Shown here: positions 35,401 to 46,200 of the stretch, piece by piece | Layout of the letters: every line of letters begins with the position of its first letter | How positions within the stretch are numbered: the first letter of the stretch is position 1 | Assembly (NCBI RefSeq): GCF_000208865.1 | Contig: NC_018398.1 | Coordinates: 4,296,812 to 4,360,811, forward strand | DNA from: Neospora caninum Liverpool | Taxonomy: Eukaryota > Apicomplexa > Conoidasida > Eucoccidiorida > Sarcocystidae | Length of the DNA stretch: 64,000 nucleotides | Direction of reading: 5' to 3' | Made by a program: the position numbers and the translations under genes | Notes under the pieces: model-generated | Database searches by the model: none | What the model was told of the DNA's origin: nothing | The model's input: the letters and a program-made list of their open reading frames with translations, nothing else

Positions 35401-36268
35401 GCTTTTCTGTGGGTTTATACAGCTTTTGTCTCCCGTGATCTTCCATGTGGGTTGATTGTTCACAGGTTGGGTTCTGTACCCCCACTTTTGCTCTTTGTGT
35501 GGGGCTGAGCGCCGTCCCGATCAGCCCTGGTGCCCACAGTGCCACATGACGATTCGCGATGTCGCCTTAGCAAAATCTCTTGGCGTTGGCATTTACCGGG
35601 AGGATCGATGCCACAAATGCGGCAAACCTGGTAAGGCCTTTCTTGATAGAACCGCGGCGGGTGGGCTGAGCGGCTGTCGAGGTGGGGCGCCTCCGACCAA
35701 GGGAGTAGAAACGGTTGTGGTTGCGAGATCGTTACCTGCGAAGACGGTTGAGCACCGCGGCAGAGGACTCCACGGCACGCCAAAGTGACTTACTTGAGGT
35801 CGCGTTGCCTTGTCGATTCAGTGATAGCGTGCGCATGGAATTTGTGCCCGAGGTAGACAACTGGGTAGAGCCAGGAGCCACACTGCGTGCCTCTGTGTTT
35901 CGCTCTCCACCTCTGTGTCAGCTGGCGACGTCTTAGATTGCTTGGAGCGGCTGCCTCCACAGGCGGATCCCAAGTTCTCCAGGCCACCCATGAACAGCTA
36001 CTTCACCAGCAAAGCGTCTCCGCTTTGCCGTCATTGTGGCGAGTTGCTCACCTACTTCTTGCCGATCGAGGAAAAAATCGCGGAAGAGCGACGCGAGTTC
36101 GGCAAGGCGTCTATGCATCGGAGAAGAAAGAAGATATCCGAGATTCCAGCTGACGCAGAGACTGTTGACAAACCGAAGGAGGACGCTGTCAGCAAGCAAG
36201 AGGAACAGGTTTCCAACGCCGCTAGCGGCTCTGTGGGAAGTCAGAGTGTCGCGGGGATAGCTTCATAA
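29405..36268 (+). CDS. Glutaredoxin-fold, cysteine-rich protein resembling GRXCR family, nine exons
   Basis: Exons: 29405-29521, 29614-32037, 32697-32823, 33068-33142, 33666-33749, 34280-34424, 35043-35098, 35466-35630 and 35922-36268 (TAA); about 1179 residues. Phases agree throughout, but the acceptor at 33067 is poor. The first exon is inferred because the big exon has no early ATG. Residues 1-840 are charged and low-complexity, with a better-packed stretch near 770-845 (NFWFDLKRLAEEWKLSQRKT). Residues 848-945 read as a glutaredoxin fold: IVVILSSLFVRRQAIFNCER, HPLLEELNER, the cis-Pro motif VPQVLVDGHSIG and a final helix (DVQQLEDDGVL). The usual N-terminal CxxC is absent. Then come CxxC pairs at 951/954 with 965/968, 1018/1021 with 1032/1035, and 1058/1061 with 1100/1103, likely binding zinc. 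This order matches plant and animal GRXCR proteins. No signal peptide is seen. The family call rests on motif order. Confidence 0.8.
32956..32982. repeat. (TA)n microsatellite
   Basis: TA array in the intron after exon 32697-32823 of the glutaredoxin-fold gene. Confidence 0.88.
35357..35382. other. 10-bp inverted repeat (hairpin) in an intron
   Basis: GTGGGATGCA (35357-35366) and TGCATCCCAC (35373-35382) are exact reverse complements with a 6-nt loop, in the intron 35099-35465 of the glutaredoxin-fold gene. Confidence 0.9.
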
Positions 36269-38612
36269 CAAGCAAGTCACGTGCCTCTGAAGGCGCCCTT
36301 ATGGGCAAGGCTAAGCGACGTTGTTGCATGGTAACAGGTGAAACTGAGAAGTCTGCGTGGACACGAAACAATCAAGGAATATGTGTAGAAGATTGCGCAT
36401 CGTCCTTCAGACCGGTGGTTTGTATCGTGAAGAGGAACGTAATGAACAGATGCAAACGTAGCGCAAGAGACAGCACGCGCTGCGTCTTGCTAGAGAGAAG
36501 GCGGGACGGCTTCGAGGATTTGTGTATGCTGGGGATGGCAGGGAAATTCGAGAATTAATGGGCTTTGGGCACAGGTGCGTGGACACGCCTTTCGGGAGAA
36601 TATGTTGTCAGCGAGCGAAAGGGTGTTAAGGACACTGGGTGACAGTTTGTTCGTTCATGTGTTCATTTCCAAGAAGCATCGAATTGTCGAAGTTGAGATA
36701 CAGAGGGAGAGCCGTTGTTTCTCAGCTGCTGTGTTGATAGTAAAAGAGAACAACAACGAGCTAGGCGCCCTGATAACGTGTAGCGCAGAAGCGCAGATGA
36801 GATTGGTATTGTGGAAATAGGGGGAAAAGTCTTCATGAGAATCGCTTAGTCCGGAGACCAGCGTTTCTTCGTCGGAGCTGCCGGACGTGCTGGAGCGCGT
36901 ACCGCAGTGGGTGCGGCAGATTTCTGTGGACAGTTATATCACACGTCGATGGTTCCCTTTGCGTAACAACGGACATAAACCGGTTGAGTTTTCGAGAATA
37001 TTTCGTGAGAACAGCAGGTCAATTGTTTTGTTTATTAGAACACCTACACTTAACGCCGCTTCACGAAACACCGGTAAATATACGACGGCAAGAAGCGAAA
37101 GTTTCGCTTGTACTGCCTGAGAAGGACATATTTGAGAAATCTGCAGATTTACATTTTTCAGCACGGTTCATGGTTCACGTACAGGTTTTCAGCTATACAT
37201 TAATGAGTCCCTTGATAGCAAATACGTGCAGACACTGTGTGGTGTTACAGCTAACATCATTAACGTATGGGAAAACGTCCATGCCTTGGTTTTTGCAATT
37301 TTAACTGTACAAGAGCGTTGCTGATCCCCAGAAGCGTGCAGAAGTGTTTCCATATCCCATGGTCTGGATGCGAGCTCCCCTAAACGTAGAACGACTTCGC
37401 CTGTTAGAATTGGTGGATGCGTCTCCACGCCAAAGGTAACAAACCCGAAGGCTAAATGCCACCATGTATAATTTTTATCGGTGGCGGCAGTCAATGATGT
37501 CACCTATCCTTAGTGGCTCTTTTTTTGACTGACCGGCTTCAGCGCAGAACGCAGTGCCATCAGGATTGGCAATCTGCAAGCGTAGCGCTGATAAACGATG
37601 TGGTGCTGTAAGTCTGGCGTGACTCGGACTTGGATTTAGTTCAGATTAAACAGCCGAGATACACGAAGAAGGGTATCAGTGCAGTACGTTAGCTAACGGA
37701 GTTTCGGGGTCAGAGGCGACGGGACTGCCACAGGCCGAACGCTCATAGGCGAGATAGAAAACCAGAATCCGCAGACAAGACTCAGCAAGGGTCTTTTTCC
37801 TTTGGCAAATACTGCGTTCACAAGCTGCTTCACCTGACCCTTCTTGACAACGAAGAGTGCCTATTTGGGACTTGCAGTGGAAGATGTTTGCGAGAGGATT
37901 TCTAACGTACGAGACTACCGTGCCGGACACACAGAGAGCAATGCGGCGTGCGTCAATCAGACGCTTGGCCCAACTCACAGCACACGGCTCTAGCGTCAAA
38001 CAGTGAGTCAGAATATCCTTTGGAAGGTCAATTTTCAAGTCTTCTTGAGGCAGACAGTGTTCAGAGGATCTGTTTTTAAACGAGGCCGCGAATGCGTGTA
38101 AGCCCACAGTGCGAAAATGCAGAAGTCTGGCGGGTACTTGACCATCAAGCGGGGTACAAGAAGGTTTGTTAGCAGTTCTGTCATCAGCATGTCAATGAAA
38201 TATGACTAACGGTGGAACTCAATTGATTAACGTAACAACATAGAAGATTCTGCTGCATTACGTTCCAACTGCACAGTGGATACGTTTCCATGTTAATTTA
38301 CTACAGACCGGAACGAAGACAATGTAATGTGTAACTCCGTGAGGGAAATCAAGAGAGCTCCGGTAGACAGGCGTATATATGTACGCCCACAACGCGGCTG
38401 TTCGATCGGTCGAGGCAAGGAGAGTATCGGCTTTCGCCACTCACAAATCGTGCCGGCCGCTGGAGATCTTTAGCCAGCGGCAGCGTACCTGGCCCGACTT
38501 GGACGTGGAAGAGGATCAACCAATCATTCAGAAACAGAATCAGCGAGTTGGCCACCAGACGCTCATAGGGTCTCTTCATCATGAGGTGGGCCGTTTGGGG
38601 TCAATCGATATT
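36269..38612. other. Convergent intergenic region
   Basis: This lies between the stop of the glutaredoxin-fold gene (+) and the stop of the dynein light chain (-). It is less GC-rich than the coding parts. ORFs are short; the 143-codon minus frame at 37676-38107 begins with GTG and matches nothing I know. It is probably 3' UTRs and spacer. Confidence 0.45.
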
Positions 38613-39776
38613 TCAAGCGCATCGCCACAACAGAATAGAAAGTTGTCCAACGGTGAAGTAAATGTACCGTTTGCTTTCGTAGGTAACTTTCGATCCAAAA
38701 TAACGCCCTACAATGCAGTTCCACGTCGGTTGATGCTTCGAATCAAAAAATTGCCTGATGTGGTCCGCGATGTCCCGTACATGCTTGAACATTTCGATAG
38801 CCTACAGGGGATACGACGCAAACAGAGGAGGCCGAGCCACCTGAAACATGATGGATTATCTGCTCACATTTAGGAAAAAGCGGCTACGAATAGGAACCCC
38901 AGCACTCGCTTATGCTAGGATATAAGAGTCTTGCAGCAAGCGCCCCGAAGCCGGCTACCGCAGGTCACGATCGGCATCGCGAGGAGAGTGGCCAGAGACG
39001 AGCGTCAAACTGATACTCCAAGTCGAATCTCTGTAAAGTGTCGCACAACCAATGAGACCTGTCATACAGTGGACGCTGTGAAGGCGAGCGGTCATCGCTC
39101 CAGCTTTCCATTTCATTGCAGAGTCGCGCTTCCTGGCGTACTGTCGGCTGATAGAATTAATCTCATCCCAAATCCTCCACGTCACTTTCGCCATGCTAAC
39201 GCGCTGGACGCTGTATTATTACAATCAAGCGGCAAGCTGATCCAACTGTGAACTAGATGTCATCGCAGAAGGGTGCAGGGTTTGCGGTGGCGGATAAAAG
39301 GACCTAAAAGCATGCATATCTGACATGGATGCTATGAAGCATAATAGAGGCGTTCCTCGCAGTTTCATGGCTCCGTAAATGAGCTTCAATTGGCAGCCAT
39401 GTTTCTTTATTTTTCCCGCTACATCTCCCGAGGCTGTGTGTACGGGCAGGCAACGTGAAGCACACAGAGGAAGCTGCGAGGTGATTGCAGCTTCGAAGGG
39501 ACCACCGCATTTTCCAGCTAGCAACCAATAGATACATCTTGAGAAACAGACGCATGTCGATGTGCCCTGCCGCTCAAAACGAAAAGAAAAAAACATGTGC
39601 TGCGGCAATCTTGAACGAGACCATCTTGAGGCGAGAGAGGCTGCCATCACAGAAAATGTGGTATATTGTTACGAACGCACCCGTACAGCTTGTTCTTCCG
39701 CATCTTTCCGCATATCCTCCGGCATCTCCTGGTTCCTAACAACAACCTTCGGATGCTTTCCGTCCTTGTTCTCCAT
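38613..39776 (-). CDS. LC8-type dynein light chain, two exons
   Basis: Exon 1 is 39776-39681 (ATG, 32 codons, donor CGG|GTGCGT) and exon 2 is 38801-38613 (acceptor CTGTAG, stop TGA); the 879-bp intron is phase 0. The 94-residue product compares with about 89 for LC8. Exon 1 ends with VVVRNQEMPEDMRKDAEEQA, and exon 2 holds AIEMFKHVRDIADHIRQFFD, HQPTWNCIVGRYFGSKVTYE and the strand YIYFTVGQLSILLW. These correspond to the LC8 helices (DMS..MQ, then A.E....DIA..I...FD) and the near-invariant PTWxCIVGRxFGSxVTxExKxxIYF core. LC8 proteins are dimeric hubs of dynein motors that bind short linear motifs. This copy is divergent (Asn for His in TWHC, Tyr for Asn in GRNFG), so it is probably a lineage paralogue rather than the canonical LC8. 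The exons are too short to stand out as ORFs. Confidence 0.92.
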
Positions 39777-42700
39777 GATTGAATGGCGCAAATTCCGGTT
39801 TCGCTGAGTAAGATCGGAGAATATCAATCCCGGCCACGCAGGCGATGCAGTGATTTTCAGTTAAGGCGGTTGTTCGCTAGACTTCGCAGGTGGAAATCTG
39901 GATAGAAATTGCTCACGTAGGTTCTTAGCAGTGTGGCTGCGTCGAAATCCCCGTGAAAACCTGGTCAAATGTTGTTACAATTTTCAAAGGGAGTTTTGAG
40001 TCTCGAAAACTTTGGTATATATCTTTTTCCTGAACAGCGCGCATGCCGTCCTAGGTCCTAGGCAGCCGGGGCCGACACACCATGCCTAATCAAAGGTAGC
40101 CCAAGGTAACGTGGCGACACACGAAACCAACCAAGCTGTCGATTTGACATTAACTGCCCAAGAGTTGGGGAATTAATTTCTTCCTGATCACTGGAGAGAT
40201 GGTCGTTGGTCTCTCTCCTTGGTAGCCGGCACCCACAGCCCTGCCATTTGCTTGTCTCCTCTTTGGTGCTCTCAGAGTATCTGAGACAGCAACGAAAAAG
40301 ATAGATGACAAGATCCCGAAAATGATAGGATGTCTGTCTTTGCTGCTCATGGGAAAGTGGCAGCGTAGGTTCAGACATTATCCTGTGTCTACTTCCATCC
40401 TTGCTCTGTCCAATGGTACACTTTCAAACCCCTCTCACGCCTGAGTTGCTCAGGTTATCAGCGGGCTACTCGCCGATGTTAAATCCTCAGTGCTCTTGCA
40501 CTAACCCCGTTTTTGTGTTTCGTGAATTACATGCGCTAAACTCGCATTTTCGGAATTCGAAAAAACGGGACAACACACACGCAGACTAATCGCCGAACAG
40601 GTGGCAGCAACCGTGGCCGCCCATTTTTCGGGCGTACTCGGAGTGTATTAAGGTACGGAGAGGGCCCGCAAACACAACAACGAGAGTTGCCCGCCCAGGT
40701 ATTGTCCCAAAATCTTCGCGTCAAGGCTGTACGGTTTCAGGAGGCATTCTCATCACAATCAGGGCAATTCGCGTAGTCGTTTTTAGCACTTAAACACATC
40801 AGTGAGGGGGCGCGAGACGTCCTGTCGTCTCACCCTTACAAAGGTTTGCATTGAATCTCCTGCCAGGAGTTGCTGCGGCGGCCTTCTTTTGGCATTGAAT
40901 TTCAGGTAGAGCCTCATAGATAAACAGGAGAGAAAGGTATACAAGAAGACAGCTTTTCTCAGAGTAAATGTAAGATGGGGCATATGCTACCGACATTGGA
41001 TCAAGCAAGGAAACCCCGAACTCGTAGCCGGATGGCAATGAATGTTCGTCAACAGAAGAATCTTGAGCGTTTCCATGCCAACAGGTGGGCAAGCGAAGAG
41101 CTCCAGGAAGTGGTGACTTGAAGCAGAAACATCTTCGGCGGATGCTGTGTGCGTGCGGGTTACGCTGCGTGGGGATGGGGTTAAACCACACAACAGTCGC
41201 CGACGGTTCGTGCAAATATGTTCGCCCCGTGAACCGGTATGTGCAGTAGACGGTTTCCAGGGTGCTCATTCCGGTGGTGTGCATGCCGTCAGTCTGCTTC
41301 CCAGTTGGCCTCTAGGGCTACTGGTCGTTTACACGGCGAACAGTGGCACATTGATTTCTTGGCAGAAAAGTCGGTAGCACGATCCTGGGATGGCCACCCG
41401 TCCTTATTGCTGAGCGTAGTAGCTTCAGTGAACTTTCTCTGGAAGACTGCAGCTCGACAACGGCCTGCCGGAAAAGTTCTCTTGACGAGAACACCACATG
41501 CGTCCTGTGCAGATCACACGTGTACCAACCAGCCCCGCCGGCTTGGAAGCTAAGAGGAGTGACACGCCCGTGAATGGAAAACGGACAGCCGAACTTCCGT
41601 TTCGCCATCGCGGTACCTCTGTATCACTGTAGAGCCCTCCCGGGGGGTCATCGCGCTAGCCTTCTCGTTTCTCGCCAGCGTATGGCGTAGCACGAAACAC
41701 CCATAGGCCGACGGTCCAGAGCTTACCCTGAAAGAATAGCTGGCGCAAGTCCATTTTTATGTCCTGAAACGCCGTCGCTTTTGCGACCTGATGCTAGTAT
41801 TCGTTTTTCGGCGAGTTCCCAAAGCGGAACATGACGCGAGACTGTCTTGACCCCCCCCCCCCCCCTTGGCAGTCCCGCGGTGAATCGACCAAAGCACGCT
41901 GAAAGACAGAATCTGTCCCTCGCAGGGAAAGTGAAGATGCTGTCATTTTCAATTTACTTCTACTAAAGAGCAGAAGCACCTAGAGAAATGTCAAGAGGGT
42001 GTCGCGTGTGTTGTGTGCCCCACGGTCGCGCTGTGGAAATCCGATGCCTTGCATGCAGGGAAGACGGTGTTTTCAAGACATCTCGTGGAAAATGCTAGGC
42101 GCGGTTTCTGTCTCCTCTCAACCTAAGGAAGCATTGGCCGGGATATTCGGACTCACCCTTTGCTTGTCGTACTACGCTGATTATGTTTCGGCGCTCGACC
42201 GCCGCAAAGTAGTCGTGCTCTGCCTGGATTCCCGTGTCGGACCGGCTCTGTGTCTCGCCTCCTTCCTCTCTTGTGTTGCTCAAACCAAACGGTCGGAGGC
42301 ACCCAGTCAGATGCATCTTAAGATCGAGTCGGAGAATTGACGTTCCTCCTGTTTTCCCCTAGCCTGTTTCTCGCGGGCCTATATCGCCGCTTTCGCTCCC
42401 GATTGGGTAAGACTGCTTAGTTCTCCTTTGGCATCTTCCGAGACTCCCAACTCCCGTACCACGACCACACGCATGTGAGCCGCGGGGTCAGTGGCCCCAC
42501 GAAGGTGTCCCGAGTGTCACGGGTAGCGGTTTGATTTTCATGCTCGAAAATGCCGTCGAACGTGGAACTGTGTACAGCTCAAAGACGGGAAGTTGTCCAA
42601 AGTCAGGTATGTCACGCCGTGCCCATGACTGGCGGCGCGCGTGACCCTGCGAAGGCGTAACTTCACAAAAAGGTTCCCATCCACGTGTGTTTCGCTCTTC

Positions 42701-43251
42701 AGAAGGTTTACACGAAGAGGGAGAATGTAGACCTTTTCTTGGAGAGCGCTGCGCCGGGCGGCTCCGTCAAAAAACTTCAATATGCGCGGACAATTTCTCG
42801 AAGATAAATTGCGGGCCTTCAAACGACAACGGTGGCCCCTGTTGAAAGAACACTGTTTTTTCGAAGCATGAAGGAAGGAAACGGGAAGAAAGAAGACGAA
42901 CGCTCGATTTGAGTCTCTTTCTACGTGCGCCAACAAAGGCGCAATTTCTTCGTGACTCGCTGCTGACGAAATGCTCCGGAAAGCGAATTTCGCAACCTCG
43001 AGGCCCAGGGGGCCCGGAGCGTCGCAGCGTGGCCGTTTGCCTTTCATTCTCGTTCCGGGAGGAGAGCCGGGGAAAGTCCCCTCTTTGCCTTTGAGCGTTT
43101 TGCAATAGAAGACCGAGGAGAAGTAGCTGGTGAATGCCAAAGAAGACAGGCCGCTCGTCGTTCTCAAGTCTTTTAGGTCCTCGATTCATGCCTTAGCGCA
43201 GAGGGGCGCCGGAGAGCGGAGACCTCCAAGTCTCTTCGTCTCCGTCCGAAA
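39777..43251. other. Divergent intergenic region
   Basis: This is the shared upstream region of the dynein light chain (-) and the plastid polymerase gene (+). A 106-codon ORF with an ATG at 40378-40058 (minus) and a 209-codon minus ORF at 42538-43167 show no family resemblance and are more likely UTR or chance. A C17 run lies at 41850-41866. Confidence 0.4.
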
Positions 43252-46200
43252 ATGATCGCTTCTCTTTGGTTTCCGGCCCTCCTGGGGCAGCGTCTTTCTC
43301 TCCTGTTCCTCGTCGTCTTCCTTCATTTGCTCCGGACGTTGCGGGAGAACGGGGCCGACCACGGTATTTCCGCAGCTGGCGTTCTCGCCTTTTCTTTCTC
43401 TCCCCGGTCTCCCTCCGTTCCCACTCCTCCTGTCTCCAAGCATTCGTCGATTTGCAGACTTCCTTCGGTTTCTCGCACCCTGTCGCCTTTCCCTTCTGTC
43501 TTTGCCGCTGCGGCTTCTTCCTCTTCTTCTCCATCGCTCTTTCTCACCTCCTGTCCATCTCTGCGCGGGTGTCTCGCTTCGGAGCCTCAGGAGGGCAATC
43601 GCCCAGCCAGACAGTCCCCGTTCCAAGCGGGGACTTTCGAGGGGACATGCCGGAAGACGCGAGGAGCGAGAGAGCCTCTAACGGGCACCCGTAGTCATTG
43701 CTCTGCAGGTGCTCCCCGACCCCCATCGTATCTTTCTTCGTTTCCTTCCGTTTTGCTTTCTTCGCCATGCGGACGTTTGTCATACTGGATGAAATATTCG
43801 GCAGAGGTCGCGAGCGCTGCCGCCCAACCCTCGAGGCAAGATTCCGGTCGCCCGAGAAGACGCGTGTTTTCGATTAACTCCAAAACCTTTTCCGGATACT
43901 CCAGTACCGCCTCTTCCTTTCTGGTTCCGAATCTTCCCTTCTCCCTGTGCTCCTCTAGTTTCTCCTCGTCTTCTCTTTCCTCATCGTCACTGTCCTGGCC
44001 CCCGCCCGCTTCGGTTGCGTCTCTGTCTCCTTCGCCTGCTGCCTTGTCCCCTTCTCTGTCCGGCGCTTCCTCGCGGTCGACGCGGCTCCGCGCTGAAGGA
44101 GAAGTCGCGACGGCGGCCGGTCGGGAAGCGCCTTATCCGTCTTTTCTCGTGCCGTCGCCGCATCCTCCACCTCCAGTCGGAGCGGAGAGGTGGGAGGCAA
44201 TGAGGGACGGAGAAGACAAAGCAAGCGAGGAAGAAAGAATTCGCAGAAAAGCGCAGGCATGGCGTGTCGACCGGAGCGTCCTTGAGCTGAGTCCTGAAGA
44301 GCTGGACCAAAAGATTCGAGACGAAAAAGAAGAAATACACCAGAGATGGAGGACCCGACTCGACGTGGAACAACGGCGACATCAGGATTACTTCGAACAA
44401 CAAAGAGAGGACCAACGGGAACTCCTCAAAAGTCTCCCGGCGCCCCCCTGTGAGTTTCTCCCCACCGCCTCCACGTGCCCTGTCGAGATGCCACAGCCGA
44501 AAACGGATGGGCCTTTCTCCCAGAAAGGACAGCGTTCGGCGTAGCACCACTGCGGACTTCGCCGGCGTCCCAATCGTACAGACCTCTCCCAAGGCGTTCG
44601 CTGGGTCCGCTCCTCAGAGGTGTCCACGTCTAGCGAGCGGGGCATCCACTGGAGTGCATCGGAGCCCACCTGGAGCTACCGCTCAAGTTTCTCGCGACGC
44701 TTTTTCTCGCTCCTCGTGGCATCTACACGAGATTCAAATGCAGGGCCATCCACTGGGTACACTCGGGCCATGCACCGAAGGCGCTTGCTTGTTTCGCAGG
44801 TGTTTTTTCGCGCCGACTTTCTCCCCACATCTCTTGTCTTGTTCGGTGCTCTCCCTCGCTTCGCCTTCAGGGGTTTACCTCTTTCGCCCCGTCCAGCTGG
44901 ACGAGTCGCCGCCGCTGAAGTACGACTTCCGCGTCTACCAGCCGTACTTCCAGAGCCTCATTGTGAGTGTCGCGAGACTGTGAAAGATAGAATGCCCAAA
45001 AGAGGAACTCCTGGGTTTGCTTGAAAAACGGAACCGTCCGGCTCCGCCACGTGCGCGGTGCCGACAAGCCTCCAGGCGCTCAGGAGACTGATTCGAGGCT
45101 CCACCCGCGGCGTTTTTTTCGACGTAATCAGAGCATGCACCTGCAGCAGGACTGGGGCGGCAGGAACGCCTTTCTCTTCGTGTTCGATGTTTCGCTTGTG
45201 ATTCTGTTCTACGCGAGAGAAGACGGACCCAGAGGCACGGAAAAGTTAGGGAAGAGGAAGTGTTCTCTCAAGTGATCTCGAGGGCCAAGATACCAACTGA
45301 CACAGTCGAGAGAATCGATCAGCTAGTTGCCGTAATGTGTGCTTGTGCCTTTTCCCCTCTTGCTGGACCTTCAGGAGGCGTCCAGGCCTTTCATCCACAC
45401 AAAAATCGTCCCACCCTCTGCCATCCAGGTATTCTGTCAGTGCTCATCGTCAAGAGTTCTTTCTCTACGGAGAGACACAGTTGATCGTGGCCGTCACTGC
45501 AGTCAGAAATCTGGCTGTCTTGCGTCGATGTGTGCACACAATGTTTTGATGTGTATGTGCATGTACATATATGTGCATAGATGCGTGTACATTCTCCAGA
45601 CTTCTACTATTCCTCGGTTTCTTTGTTTTGCTCATTTCCTTCCGCTCTTCTTTCGTTCCGCTGTCTCTCTCACTCTCGCTGCTTGTCTCCTCTCGTCTTC
45701 TTGGCGTTTGAGTTCGCTGTCTCTGTCCCGCGTTCTCGACCGTTCTCTGCAGTTCTCGTGTCTCCTGGGTCCGTCCCCCTCGTCCTCCCTTAGCTGGCCG
45801 GGCACTGTGTTTGTCCTTCTCTGCGTCTCGCCCTTGTACTCAGCGTTTCCTCGAGCGTCGTCACTCCCTCGACTCTTCACTTTCCTCCGGTTTTCGCTTC
45901 AAGCAAATTCAGCCGCTCTTCGCCCACAATTCAGGATGCAGCGCCTTCTTTTATTTTCACACGTGTTTCTCTTCTCTAGCTCCTGCCTTCCTCAACGCTT
46001 TGCGGCGCACGAGTCTGTCTCGAATTGAATCTCTCGCTGTAGCAGCCGTGAAGATCGAAGGAGCGAAACATGAGTTCTACTCGCTGCCCGGCATTCGAGA
46101 AGACATCGTCGACGACATTTTCAACAATCTGGGGAAAATTGTTTTCAGGGAAAAGAAAGTGGTGTACGTCCACCGGAAGGACATCCGAGCTTGGCTAGCG

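Noticed and set aside
42538..43167. 209-codon minus-strand ORF just upstream of the plastid polymerase gene
   Set aside because: No recognisable motif, and it occupies the expected 5' UTR/promoter of the plus-strand gene.
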